Positions 54,230-62,975 of a stretch of DNA of 64,000 nucleotides are shown piece by piece. The notes below the pieces were generated by a model that was given only the letters and a program-made list of their open reading frames with translations, was not told the origin of the DNA and searched no databases. The position numbers and the translations under genes are program-made. The stretch is taken from NCBI RefSeq assembly GCF_014647795.1, contig NZ_BMPW01000001.1, positions 434,001 to 498,000 of the forward strand, in the 5' to 3' direction. The DNA is from Actinoplanes campanulatus (GTDB lineage: Bacteria; Actinomycetota; Actinomycetes; Mycobacteriales; Micromonosporaceae). Positions within the stretch are counted from its first letter, which is position 1; each line of letters begins with the position of its first letter.

Positions 54230-54961
54230 ATGCGGATCGTAGTGGTGGGCGGCACCGGCCAGACCGGGCGACTGCTGGTGGAAGCGCTGCGCGAGGACGG
54301 CCATGAGGTGGTGCCGGCGTCACCGTCGACCGGGATCGACGCCTTCACCGGGATGGGCCTGAAAGAGGCCCTCACCGGCGCGGACGTGGTCTTCGACGTC
54401 ACCAATCCGCCGGCCCGGGAGGAGGCGGCGGAGTTCTTCCGGGTCTCGTCCGAGAACCTGACGGCGGCCGGGCGCGAGGCCGGGGTACGGCATCTCGTTA
54501 CCCTGTCGATCATCGGGCTGGAGAGGGCCTCGGACCTGGCGTACTACCGGGCGAAACTGGCCCAGGAGGCGGCCGTCCGGGCGGGCGGGCTGCCGTTCAC
54601 GATCGTCCGGGCCGCGCAGTTCTTCGAGTTCCTCGACGTGCTCATGCGGGCGAACACCGACGGCGACGAGATCCGGCTGGCGCCGGTACGGGTGCAGCCG
54701 ATCGCGCTGTCCGATCTGGTCGCTCGTCTCGCCGGGCTGGCCGGTGCGACGCCGTCGAACGGGACCGTCGAGATGGCCGGACCGGAGGTGTTCGCCCTGG
54801 ACGAGATCGGCCGTCTGCTCGCCGCCCCGGGGCAGCGGGTCACCAGCGACGGCAGACCGTTCTTCGGCGCGGACATCCCGGTGGACGCCCTGGTGGCGGG
54901 GCCGTCCGCCGACCTGGCGCCGACCACGCTGGCGGACTGGCGGGCCGCGGCAGGCGAATGA
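54230..54961 (+). CDS. NmrA-like NAD(P)-binding SDR (atypical short-chain reductase)
   Basis: A 243-residue atypical SDR: VVVGGTGQTGRLLVEALREDG at the N-terminus, ADVVFDVTNPPAREEA, HLVTLSIIGLERASDLAYYRAKLAQE with the Tyr-x-x-x-Lys pair, and TIVRAAQFFEF. It resembles actinobacterial NAD(P)H quinone- or redox-sensor-like proteins of the NmrA/HSCARG group. It may reduce quinones or sense NADPH. The triple operator just upstream suggests tight regulation by an unidentified factor. Confidence 0.82.
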   Translation: MRIVVVGGTGQTGRLLVEALREDGHEVVPASPSTGIDAFTGMGLKEALTGADVVFDVTNPPAREEAAEFFRVSSENLTAAGREAGVRHLVTLSIIGLERASDLAYYRAKLAQEAAVRAGGLPFTIVRAAQFFEFLDVLMRANTDGDEIRLAPVRVQPIALSDLVARLAGLAGATPSNGTVEMAGPEVFALDEIGRLLAAPGQRVTSDGRPFFGADIPVDALVAGPSADLAPTTLADWRAAAGE

Positions 54962-55002
54962 GCCCGGGAAGGGTTCAGAGAGGTCCGATCAGCTTTCGGT
55001 CG

Positions 55003-55123
55003 CGCCGGGCGGGTGGTCGCGCTTACCCGGCGCACACAGCGGCGGCGTCGTGGTCGCCTACGTGGCCTGTCGCCGCGATGGCCGCCCACGTGGCGGCTTT
55101 CGTGTGCGCCCACCTCCGAAAGC
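55003..55123 (+). repeat. Dispersed intergenic repeat, module 1, copy 3
   Basis: It has the identical 20-bp core at 55047-55066, the shared GGCCGCCCACGTGGCGGCTT and the downstream CACCTCCGAAA block, as in the copy at 46425-46555. It begins about 40 bases after the reductase stop. Confidence 0.7.
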
Positions 55124-55209
55124 CTTCAATGCAATATGCCCGCACCCGGCGCGAGTGGCGGCACATGCGGGGGTGTCCAACCGATCTAACTCGAAAGTAG
55201 ACCTACTTC

Positions 55210-55376
55210 CTCCCGATTAGGGCCGCTTCGCGCAGCGGAGCGGCAGGGACTCAGCCCGGCGGGGGCGGCAAAGGCTGGAGCGGGCAGCGAGAGTGGCCGG
55301 GCGGGCGGAACGGCCCTGAAAAGGCGGGGCGAGGACACGCGTACCGGAAAAAGAAGCCGGAAGCCAACGCGGACCT
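55210..55376 (-). repeat. Dispersed intergenic repeat, module 2, copy 2
   Basis: The reverse complement matches 46080-46215 through the ordered blocks AGGTCCGCGTT, CGGTACGCGTGTCCTCGCC, CAGGGCCGT and GCTGCCCGCT. It lies at the 3' end of the AraC-type regulator gene. With module 1 copy 3 it fills the 430-base gap 54962-55391, which holds no gene. Confidence 0.6.
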
Positions 55377-55391
55377 GGACCGGAAAGCTCT

Positions 55392-56339
55392 TCAGTTCTT
55401 GGTCTTGAAGGTGTTCCGGTAGCCCTGCGGGGTGGTGCTCAGGCGCTGGGTGAAGTGGTGCCGCAGCGTCTGGGCGCTGCCGAAACCGGCCTTGGCGGCG
55501 ATCGCGTCGATGCCGAGATCGGTGTCCTCAAGCAGCCGGCGGGCGAGCAGCACACGCTGTGCGGTCAGCCAGTCGTGCGGGGTGGCGCCGGTCTCGGAGC
55601 GGAAGCGGCGGGCGAAGGTGCGCGGGGCCATGTGCACGAGGTCGGCCAGGGTGTCCACGGTGTGCGGGTGGTCGAGGGTCTCCAGCACGTGGTTGAGCAG
55701 CGGCTGGAGGGTCTCGCAGGAGATCGGTGGCACCGGCGTCTGGATGAACTGGGCCTGGCCGCCGTCGCGGTGCGGCGGCACCACCATGCGGCGGGCGATC
55801 TGGGCGGCCACCGCCGAACCCTGCTCCTCGCGGATCAGGTGGATGCCGCAGTCGATGGCCGCGGCCGTCCCGGCGCTGGTGATGATGTTGTCGTCGACCA
55901 CGTAGAGGACGCCCGGGTCGACCTTGGCCCGCGGGTATCGGGCGGCCAGGTCGTCGGTGTGGCGCCAGTGCGTGGTGCAGCGGCGGTCGTCGAGCAGGCC
56001 GGCCTCGCCGAGCGTGAACGCGCCGGTGCAGACGCTCATCACCCAGGCGCCGCGCTCGTGGGCGCGGCGCAGCACGTCGAGCACCTCGGACGGCACCTCG
56101 CGCATGTCGTTGGGGGCGATCGCGACCAGGTCGGCGGTCTCGGCCGGGGTGAGGTCGAACTCCGGGGTCATGCTGAAGCCGGCGTGGGTCCGCACCGGGG
56201 CGCCGCCGACCCCGCACACGTGGAAGTCGTAACCGGGCAGGCCCTCGGCGGTGCGGTCGTAGCCGAACAGCTCGCAGAGCACGCCGAGCTCGAAGACCGC
56301 CACCTCGGGCAGGGCGATCACAGCGACGCTTCTCAACAT
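55392..56339 (-). CDS. GlxA-family AraC-type regulator (DJ-1/PfpI domain + AraC HTH)
   Basis: A 315-residue regulator. Residues 1-190 form a DJ-1/PfpI class I glutamine-amidotransferase-like domain (VAVIALPEVAVFELGVLCELFG, WVMSVCTGAFTLGEAGLL with the nucleophile-elbow Cys, and TTHWRHTDDLAARYP). Residues 215-312 form the AraC helix-turn-helix (DTLADLVHMAPRTFARRFRSETG, GIDAIAAKAGFGSAQTLRHHF). No name-related link to the copper oxidase GlxA is implied. The start is MLRSVAV; the long upstream frame has no ribosome site. It is divergent from a 40-residue membrane peptide. Confidence 0.9.
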   Translation of the reverse strand: MLRSVAVIALPEVAVFELGVLCELFGYDRTAEGLPGYDFHVCGVGGAPVRTHAGFSMTPEFDLTPAETADLVAIAPNDMREVPSEVLDVLRRAHERGAWVMSVCTGAFTLGEAGLLDDRRCTTHWRHTDDLAARYPRAKVDPGVLYVVDDNIITSAGTAAAIDCGIHLIREEQGSAVAAQIARRMVVPPHRDGGQAQFIQTPVPPISCETLQPLLNHVLETLDHPHTVDTLADLVHMAPRTFARRFRSETGATPHDWLTAQRVLLARRLLEDTDLGIDAIAAKAGFGSAQTLRHHFTQRLSTTPQGYRNTFKTKN

Positions 56340-56430
56340 GTGGCCACCGTACCCGAGGTTGGCAGCATCTTGAAGATGTATGGCATTCCTGCCACTGTTC
56401 CGGCGGCCGGAACGGCGCGACCCTTGATGT

Positions 56431-56553
56431 ATGGAAATCGCGATGCTTGTCTTCTTCGTCCTGCTATTGATCGCTTCGGTCACCGGCCTCACCGCGGACA
56501 GCCACGACAGCGCCGACTGGAAGCCCACTGACGGCGGACGCCGGGCCGTATGA
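56431..56553 (+). CDS. 40-residue single-helix membrane protein
   Basis: The ATG at 56431 gives MEIAMLVFFVLLLIASVTGL, a clean transmembrane helix, then a polar tail (TADSHDSADWKPTDGGRR). The helix plus a D-rich TDGG tail resembles small actinobacterial membrane proteins that are often missed. It is divergent from the AraC-type regulator, which could control it. There is no strong ribosome site immediately before the ATG. Confidence 0.5.
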   Translation: MEIAMLVFFVLLLIASVTGLTADSHDSADWKPTDGGRRAV

Positions 56554-56611
56554 CCCGGCGTCCGTCACAGCGCCGCCGGACCGCCCACGAACACCGGCCC
56601 GGCGGCGGAGA

Positions 56612-58357
56612 TCAGCGGCCCCCGGTCAGGACCGAGACCGGCTTCGGGGCCACCACCGGCGGCAGCGTCTTGCCCGGCGCCACGGCCGACTTGGTCGACA
56701 GCTCGCCCGGCTCCTCACCGGTCACCAGCTTCTCGGTGAACGGCTGGTGCTCGGCCTTGCAGACCGTGCCCTTGGCCGGCACCTTGCCGGTCAGCAGGTA
56801 GCGGTCGATGGCGGCGGTCACGCAGACTCCCGTGCCGTAGGCCGCGTGCCCCCAGTTGTCGCTGGTCAGCAGCCGCGAGTTCGGCAGCAGCCGGCTCGAC
56901 GACACGGACGCGGCGTAGTTGGTGGCCGGATCCCAGTAGTTGCCGATCACCAGGACGGTCGCCTTGGTCCGCTTGTTGAACGGGCCGCGGTAAGCGTCCT
57001 CGTCCCGCACGGTCCAGGTGCCGCTCGCGCACTGGACGCTGAGCCAGCCCCAGATCCGGCCGAAGTACGGCGCCTGGAGGTCACGGGAGGCGGTCGCCAC
57101 CGGCCAGCCGTTCGCGTTCTTCGGGTGCTTGCCGTCGGTGCAGATGACCGCGCTCTGCGCCTCGAAGCCGTTGTCGTACGGGAAGTCGTACCCGATCTCC
57201 TTGGCGGCCTGGACCCGCTTGCGCAGCGACACCTCGGCGGCGGCCGCGGCGGTGCCACCGGCCTGCAACGCGGCGACCTCGGCGGCCAGCTGGGTGACCA
57301 TCTCCCCGGCGTACGTGCTGTAGAGGTAGTTGAGGCTGGCGCCGACGAAGTCCGCGTAGGTGATCTTGAAGGTGCCGAACTCGTCGGTGACGACCAGCGG
57401 CTTGGCCCGCAGCTTCCGGGCGATCGCCGCGTAGTTGGCGACCGGGTCACCGGCGGCGAACGCGCAGTACTCCGCACCAACCCGGTCGCAGCGGATCAGG
57501 ATCTCCCGGAGGGCACGGCTCGCGCCCTCGGCCGAGTGCATCCGGGCGTCCAGGATCTTGTTGCCGCTGCTACCCGCGCCGACCCACTGCCGCGGGTCGA
57601 TGTTGCCGTCGACGGCGAGCGCGCGGAACCGGTCCGGGAACAGGTTGGCGTAGTACTGCCCGAGCGCGGTGCCGTAGCTGAAGCCCAGGTAGGTCAGCTT
57701 CTTGTCACCGACCGCGCGGCGCATCAGCTCCATGTCGCGGGCCACCTCGGCGGTGGACATCGCGCCGGCCAGCGTCTTGCCGGTGGTGGAGCAGGCCTTG
57801 CCGAAGGCCTTGGCGCCGGCGATGTACCGCTTCTCCTCGGCCGACCCGAACGGGAAGGCGACGTTCATCTTGTCGAAGACGGCGGTCTGCTGCTTGACCG
57901 ACTTGAAGCACTTGATGTTGGCGCTGAACCCGATGCCGCGCGGGTCGACGCCGACGACGTCGAAGCGCTCCAGGACCGGGTCGCTCAGGAAGTCCGGCGC
58001 GAAGAGCGCGAACTGGGTGGCCGAGCCGCCCGGGCCGCCCGGGTTCACGAACAGACTGCCGATCTTGCGCTTCTGGTCCTTGGCCCTGATTCGTACGACG
58101 GCCAGCTCGGTCTTGGCGCCCTTGGGCTTGTCGTAGTCGAGCGGCACCTTCACGGTGGCGCACTCGGCGATCTGGTAGCACTTGTACCAGCCCAGCTTCG
58201 GCGTGGGCAGGCGGTCCATGCGGCGCTTCTCGGCGGCGCTGGTGGTGGCGGACTTGGGCGCGGCCGACGCGGCTCCCGGCACCGAGACCACCGCCGTCGT
58301 GGCGACGGCGACAGCCAGGACGCCCGCGATGAGCAGACGCGGTCGGATTGATGGCAT
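56612..58357 (-). CDS. Secreted alpha/beta hydrolase, tripeptidyl aminopeptidase (TAP) type
   Basis: A 581-residue secreted serine hydrolase. The signal peptide (LLIAGVLAVAVATTAVVSVPGAASA) is followed by the oxyanion region GSLFVNPGGPGGSATQF, VVGVDPRGIGFS, the nucleophile elbow LGFSYGTALG, and a cap. The C-terminal TAP-like domain has ATVLVIGNYWDPATNY with the acid residue and LTSDNWGHAAYG with the catalytic His. This is the SlpD/SlpE or tripeptidyl-aminopeptidase pattern of Streptomyces. It releases short N-terminal peptides outside the cell. GAGAGGGGG precedes the chosen ATG at MPSIRP. Confidence 0.92.
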   Translation of the reverse strand: MPSIRPRLLIAGVLAVAVATTAVVSVPGAASAAPKSATTSAAEKRRMDRLPTPKLGWYKCYQIAECATVKVPLDYDKPKGAKTELAVVRIRAKDQKRKIGSLFVNPGGPGGSATQFALFAPDFLSDPVLERFDVVGVDPRGIGFSANIKCFKSVKQQTAVFDKMNVAFPFGSAEEKRYIAGAKAFGKACSTTGKTLAGAMSTAEVARDMELMRRAVGDKKLTYLGFSYGTALGQYYANLFPDRFRALAVDGNIDPRQWVGAGSSGNKILDARMHSAEGASRALREILIRCDRVGAEYCAFAAGDPVANYAAIARKLRAKPLVVTDEFGTFKITYADFVGASLNYLYSTYAGEMVTQLAAEVAALQAGGTAAAAAEVSLRKRVQAAKEIGYDFPYDNGFEAQSAVICTDGKHPKNANGWPVATASRDLQAPYFGRIWGWLSVQCASGTWTVRDEDAYRGPFNKRTKATVLVIGNYWDPATNYAASVSSSRLLPNSRLLTSDNWGHAAYGTGVCVTAAIDRYLLTGKVPAKGTVCKAEHQPFTEKLVTGEEPGELSTKSAVAPGKTLPPVVAPKPVSVLTGGR

Positions 58358-58472
58358 ACAGCCCCCTCTCAAAGGACGATCGCATCGTAGAAGACCGATG
58401 CGAGGAGACCGTCCATTTCGGAGCCGTACCCGTGGTTGTCACTGCCTCGTCCTCATTTGGCACAGTGGACAG

Positions 58473-59627
58473 ATGCTGACCGACGTGGATCTGCCCGCGC
58501 CCGGACTGCTCTGGACCCGCTGGGCGACACTGAGCGCGACGTGTGCCGCGACCGGACAGGCCGGGCCGTGGACCATCGACGGTCGCGGCGCCGAGTTCGC
58601 CGAGGGCAAGCGGAACTGGGCACGGTTCGCCCTGCTGGACGGCCGTCGCGCGGTCGTCTACGGGCATCACGAGCACAGCGCCACCACCCGGGCCGATCCG
58701 CCGGTCGACCTGCTCACCGGCACGCCGGACTGGCTGCCCTGGGACGCACTGTCCCCGCTCGCCGAGGGCGACCGGCTCGGCTTCGTGATCTGGCACGAGA
58801 ACGGCCGCTGGTCCCGGGTCCGCTACCCGGGCCGGCTCGACGACGGCATGACCGGCATGCTCGCCCCGCTGCTCACCGCCGAGCACATCCTGGCCGCGCT
58901 GGGCCGGCTCGGCGCCCGCCCCGCCGCCGAGGAGCTGATCGCCGCCGCGATAAGGGGTGCGGTGACCGCGGACCAGATCGCCGCCCTGATCACCGGCCCG
59001 GACGCGGACATCGCGTCGGCCGTGGCCGTCGCCACCCGGGGCGGGCTGGCGCCGGGCAGCTCCCCGCCCCGGATCGAGCCCGGCCGGCGCCCGCCGATGC
59101 GCCGGGTCCGCCGGCTCAGCAAGGGCGAGCACGACCGGCTCGTCTGGGCGGCCATGCAGGACTCCCCGGAGCTGACCCGGCCGGCGCCGCCCGCCAGCGA
59201 GGAGCTGGACACCCTGATCTCCTGGCTGCGGGAGCGGTCGCCGCACGGCGACGGGCGGTGCACCCTGCTGGCCTACGCCGACTCCACCAGCTTCAGCTCC
59301 CAGCCCGGCGGCTTCCCGCCGGGCGACCGGCCCGGCGAGGAGCGCTACGCCGCCTTCCGCCGGCTCACCGAGCTGGTCCGGGCCCTGCGGCACACCGAGT
59401 CCGATCCACGGTACGGGCGGTGGCTCTTCCTCCGGATGGAGATCAGCGCCACCGGCGTCCAGGTGGAACGCCGCTACGACTCCTGGCCGCCGTGGTGGCA
59501 CGACGACGGCGTCTCCGGGCCGTGGCGGACCAACCTCCAGGAGGAGATGACGTCACGGGGGCCGGCGTGGCGGCCGTCCTGGGTCACGCTGCTCGACCCG
59601 GAGACCGCCTACCGTCCCACGTCGTGA
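58473..59627 (+). CDS. Hypothetical protein
   Basis: A 384-residue soluble protein starting MLTDVDLPAPGLLW. The N-terminal half is Trp-rich beta (FALLDGRRAVVYGHHEHS, GFVIWHENGRWSRVRYPGRLDDG). A helical middle follows (AEHILAALGRLG, AAEELIAAAIRGAVTADQIAALI), then a C-terminal domain with WLFLRMEISATGVQVERRYDSWPPWWHD. The end resembles proteins annotated as hypothetical in Actinoplanes and relatives; no catalytic motif is seen. Its stop TGA is immediately adjacent to the converging stop of the arabinofuranosidase, with no spacer. Confidence 0.7.
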   Translation: MLTDVDLPAPGLLWTRWATLSATCAATGQAGPWTIDGRGAEFAEGKRNWARFALLDGRRAVVYGHHEHSATTRADPPVDLLTGTPDWLPWDALSPLAEGDRLGFVIWHENGRWSRVRYPGRLDDGMTGMLAPLLTAEHILAALGRLGARPAAEELIAAAIRGAVTADQIAALITGPDADIASAVAVATRGGLAPGSSPPRIEPGRRPPMRRVRRLSKGEHDRLVWAAMQDSPELTRPAPPASEELDTLISWLRERSPHGDGRCTLLAYADSTSFSSQPGGFPPGDRPGEERYAAFRRLTELVRALRHTESDPRYGRWLFLRMEISATGVQVERRYDSWPPWWHDDGVSGPWRTNLQEEMTSRGPAWRPSWVTLLDPETAYRPTS

Positions 59628-61157
59628 TCAGGCGGTCCGGGCGAAACGGATGGCGCTCCAGGAGACGCGGGGCAGGGTCAGGGTGGCGGCGCCGCCCTCG
59701 ACGGTCACGGCCCCGGTGGGCACCTCGGCGGTCGGGCGCAGGGTGACCCGGTCCGGGTTCTCCCTGGTGTTGGCGGCGTAGAGGTCCTCCTCGTCGGTGA
59801 GGGTCCACGCCTCGGCCACGGCCAGGTCGCCGAACGCGCTCAGGTCCACGGTGAACTCGACCGGATCCGTCACGTCCCGGTTCACCGCGAAGACCGTCAC
59901 GTCCCCGGTGGCCGGGTCGTGCGTGGCGACCGCGTCGACGACCGGGGCCACGCCGTACCGGGCGGTCTCGTAGGTCGGGGCGTCGATGTGCAGGCGGAGC
60001 ACCTCGCCCTTGGCCAGGGCCGCGGTCTTGGCGAACGGGTGGAAGATGGTCTGCCGCCAGGCCGGGCCGCCGGGCTCGGTCATGATCGGGGCGATCACGT
60101 TGACCAGTTGCGCCTGGCAGGCCGCGGTCACCCGGTCGCTGTGCCGGAGCAGCGAGATCAGCAGGTTGCCGACCACCACGGCGTCGGCCACGTTGTACCG
60201 GTCCTCGATCACCGGCGGGGCGACCTTCCACTCCTCCGGCAGCGGGGCGCTCTGGAACCGGGACAGGTACCAGACGTTCCACTCGTCGAACGAGAGGTTG
60301 ATCTTCTTCTTGCTCTTCAGCCGGGCGCCGACCGCGTCCGCGGTGGCCACGATGCTGTTCACGAAGTAGTCCATGTCGACCGCGCTGGCCAGGAACGAGC
60401 CCAGGTCGCCGTCGTGCTCCTCGTAGTACGCGTGGCAGGACACGTAGTCGACCAGGTCGTACGCGTGCTCCAGAACCGTCGACTCCCAGGTCCCGAAGGT
60501 CGGCATCGTCGAGCTGGAGCTGCCACAGGCGACCAGCTCGAGATCCGGCTCGGCGGACCGCAGCGCCCGTGCCGTGGCGGCCGCGAGCAGGCCGTACTCC
60601 TCGGGGGTCTTGTGCCCGGTCTGCCACGGACCGTCCAGCTCGTTGCCGAGGCACCAGATCTTGACGCCGTACGGCTTCTCGGCGCCGTTGGCCCGCCGTT
60701 GCTCGGAGAGCGCGGTGCCCTCCGGGTGGTTGAGGTACTCGTGCACGTCGAGCGCCTCCTGCACGCCACGGGTGCCGAGGTTGACCGCGTACATGATCTC
60801 GACGTCGGCCTTCTCCGCCCACTTGGCGAACTCGTCGATGCCGACCTCGTTGGTCTCGATGCTGCGCCAGGCCAGGTCGCGCCGGCGGGGCCGCTTCCCG
60901 GCCGGTCCGACGCCGTCCTCCCAGCGGTAGCCGGAGACGAAGTTGCCCCCGGGGTACCGGACCATGGTGACGCCGAGCTCGCGGGCGAGAGCCAGCACAT
61001 CGGTACGGAAGCCGTCCTCGTCGGCGAGCGGGTGGCCCGGCTCGTAGATGCCGGTGTAGACGCAGCGGCCCATGTGTTCGACGAAGGAGCCGAAGGTCCG
61101 GCGGCTGACCGGCGCCACGACGGCACCCGGATTCAATGCGACACGCGCACGGAGCAT
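59628..61157 (-). CDS. Alpha-L-arabinofuranosidase, GH51
   Basis: A 509-residue intracellular glycosidase of family GH51. The motifs are FGSFVEHMGRCVYTGIYEP, MVRYPGGNFVSGYRWEDGVGP, the acid/base Glu in WCLGNELDGPWQ, and the nucleophile Glu expected in the later barrel strand region, where SFDEWNVWY is also conserved. A C-terminal beta-sandwich ends the protein. It releases terminal arabinose from arabinan or arabinoxylan oligosaccharides. AAAGGGAA lies before the ATG. It is 43 bases after the ABC permease gene, so import and cleavage of arabino-oligosaccharides are co-encoded. Confidence 0.94.
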   Translation of the reverse strand: MLRARVALNPGAVVAPVSRRTFGSFVEHMGRCVYTGIYEPGHPLADEDGFRTDVLALARELGVTMVRYPGGNFVSGYRWEDGVGPAGKRPRRRDLAWRSIETNEVGIDEFAKWAEKADVEIMYAVNLGTRGVQEALDVHEYLNHPEGTALSEQRRANGAEKPYGVKIWCLGNELDGPWQTGHKTPEEYGLLAAATARALRSAEPDLELVACGSSSSTMPTFGTWESTVLEHAYDLVDYVSCHAYYEEHDGDLGSFLASAVDMDYFVNSIVATADAVGARLKSKKKINLSFDEWNVWYLSRFQSAPLPEEWKVAPPVIEDRYNVADAVVVGNLLISLLRHSDRVTAACQAQLVNVIAPIMTEPGGPAWRQTIFHPFAKTAALAKGEVLRLHIDAPTYETARYGVAPVVDAVATHDPATGDVTVFAVNRDVTDPVEFTVDLSAFGDLAVAEAWTLTDEEDLYAANTRENPDRVTLRPTAEVPTGAVTVEGGAATLTLPRVSWSAIRFARTA

Positions 61158-61200
61158 GGTTGTTCCCTTTAACGATGAGAAGAGGAGATGCGCGTACCGG

Positions 61201-62046
61201 TTACTTGACGGAGCCGATGGTCAGGCCACCGCGCCAGTACCGCTGCAACATCAGGAAGGCGACGATCAGGGGGACGATCGCCACGAGAGCGCCGGTCACG
61301 ATCACGCTGAAGGTCGCCGCTCCGCCGTTGCCCATGATCGCGGACATGTACCAGGCCCGGAGCCCGACCGTGAGCGGGTAGAGCTGGTCGTCGCTCAGCA
61401 TCACCAGCGGCAGGAAGAAGTTGTTCCAGGACGCGACCATACTGAACAGCAGAACCGTGACCAGGGCGGGCTTCATCGCGGGCAGGGCCACGCTGGTGAA
61501 CACCCGGAACTCGCCGGCGCCGTCGATCCGGGCCGCCTCGAGCATCTCGTCCGGGATCGAGTCGTGCACGTAGACCCGCAGCAGGTAGACGCCGAACGGG
61601 TTGAGCAGCGACGGCAGGATGACCGCCCAGATCGTGTCGACCAGGTTCGCCTGCGACATGAGCAGGTAGGTGGGCAGCACGAGCGCCGTCGCCGGCACCA
61701 TGATCAGGCCGAGCAGCAGCGCGAACAGGGCGTTACGGCCGGGGAAGCGCAGCTTCGCGAAGGCGTAGCCGGCCAGCGCCGAGATGGCCGTCGCGCCGAC
61801 GCCGCTGATCACGGCGTAGAACGCCGAGTTGCGCAGCCAGGTGAGGTAGACCCCGCCGTCCTGCTCGAACAGGATCCGCAGATTGTCGATCAGGTGGAAG
61901 TCGGAGAACCAGAGCGAGGCCGATTGGAAGAGCCCGGTGTTGTCCTTCGTCGCGGCGACCAGCAGCCACCAGAACGGGAGCAGGAAGTAGATCGCCAGCA
62001 GGCCCATCACGACGTGGGCGGCGACGCTGCCTTTTCTGAAGCTCAT
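61201..62046 (-). CDS. Sugar ABC transporter permease, MalG type
   Basis: A 281-residue inner-membrane permease with six helices. The EAA loop that contacts the ATPase reads EAARIDGAGEFRVFTSVALP, with the usual Gly. The N-terminus (MSFRKGSVAAHVVMGLLAIYFLLPFWWLL) and the end (MLQRYWRGGLTIGSVK) are typical of carbohydrate CUT1 systems. The ATG overlaps the MalF-type stop (ATGA). No ATPase gene is present, so a shared MsiK-type ATPase probably energises it (inference). Confidence 0.94.
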   Translation of the reverse strand: MSFRKGSVAAHVVMGLLAIYFLLPFWWLLVAATKDNTGLFQSASLWFSDFHLIDNLRILFEQDGGVYLTWLRNSAFYAVISGVGATAISALAGYAFAKLRFPGRNALFALLLGLIMVPATALVLPTYLLMSQANLVDTIWAVILPSLLNPFGVYLLRVYVHDSIPDEMLEAARIDGAGEFRVFTSVALPAMKPALVTVLLFSMVASWNNFFLPLVMLSDDQLYPLTVGLRAWYMSAIMGNGGAATFSVIVTGALVAIVPLIVAFLMLQRYWRGGLTIGSVK

Positions 62047-62975
62047 CGCAGCGCGCTCCTCTTCCGGGTGGCGAACAGGAAGATGTACGACCCGATGAAG
62101 ACCACCGCGCCGAGCAGGAACGAGATCGCCGCCGAGTAGTTGTACTGCTGGAACGAGAACGCCTGGTTGTAGGCGTACACGTTGGGTGTGTAGTGCTGGG
62201 TGATCGCGCCCGGGTTGAGCGGCTGGAGGATCAGCGGCTCGGTGAAGAACTGCAGGGTGCCCATGATGGTGAAGAGGGTCGCCAGGACCAGCGCCGAGGA
62301 GATCATCGGTGTCTTGATCCGCAGGGCGATCTGCACCTCGCTCGCGCCGTCGATGCGGGCCGACTCGTAGACGTCCCGGGGCAGACCCTGGAGCGCCGCG
62401 TACAGGACGATCATGTTGTAGCCGGCCCACTGCCAGGTGACGATGTTGCCCAGCGACGCCAGCACCGTGTCACTGGAGGTGAAGTCGATTCCGGTCCAGG
62501 CGAACGGGCCGATGCTGTCGCTGTAGAGGAAGCCCCACATCAGCGTGCCGATGACCACCGGCACGGCGTAGGGCACGAACGCCGCCAGCCGGAAGAACCG
62601 GGAGAACTTCGAGGTCGCGGCGTCGATCAGCAGGGCCGCGACCAGCGCGATCCCGATCATCACGGGGGTCTGGAGCAGACCGAAGATCAGGACCCGGACC
62701 ACGCCCTCGCGCACCAGCGGGTCGTCGATCGCCTGCTTGTAGTTGTCGAACCAGGCGAAGACCTCACCCTCGATGAGGGTGGAGCGGTACAGACTGATCT
62801 TGAAGGCGTACGCCATCGGGAGCAGCAGGAAGGCGACCAGCAGGACGGTGAACGGCAGGGCGAAGAGCCAGCCGGTGGCCGCCTCCTTCACCCGCGCGGA
62901 CCGCTGGGTGCCCGTCTTGGCCGAGGGGCCCGCGGCCGCCGGAGCGGCCGCGGGGGACGTCTGTACCTCGGTCAT
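62043..62975 (-). CDS. Sugar ABC transporter permease, MalF type
   Basis: A 310-residue permease. An Ala/Pro-rich leader of about 30 residues is followed by six helices (LFALPFTVLLVAFLLLPMAYAF first) and the EAA loop ESARIDGASEVQIALRIKTP. It pairs with the MalG-type permease. The start codon shares one base with the binding-protein stop (TAATG), so the genes are coupled. Confidence 0.94.
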   Translation of the reverse strand: MTEVQTSPAAAPAAAGPSAKTGTQRSARVKEAATGWLFALPFTVLLVAFLLLPMAYAFKISLYRSTLIEGEVFAWFDNYKQAIDDPLVREGVVRVLIFGLLQTPVMIGIALVAALLIDAATSKFSRFFRLAAFVPYAVPVVIGTLMWGFLYSDSIGPFAWTGIDFTSSDTVLASLGNIVTWQWAGYNMIVLYAALQGLPRDVYESARIDGASEVQIALRIKTPMISSALVLATLFTIMGTLQFFTEPLILQPLNPGAITQHYTPNVYAYNQAFSFQQYNYSAAISFLLGAVVFIGSYIFLFATRKRSALR

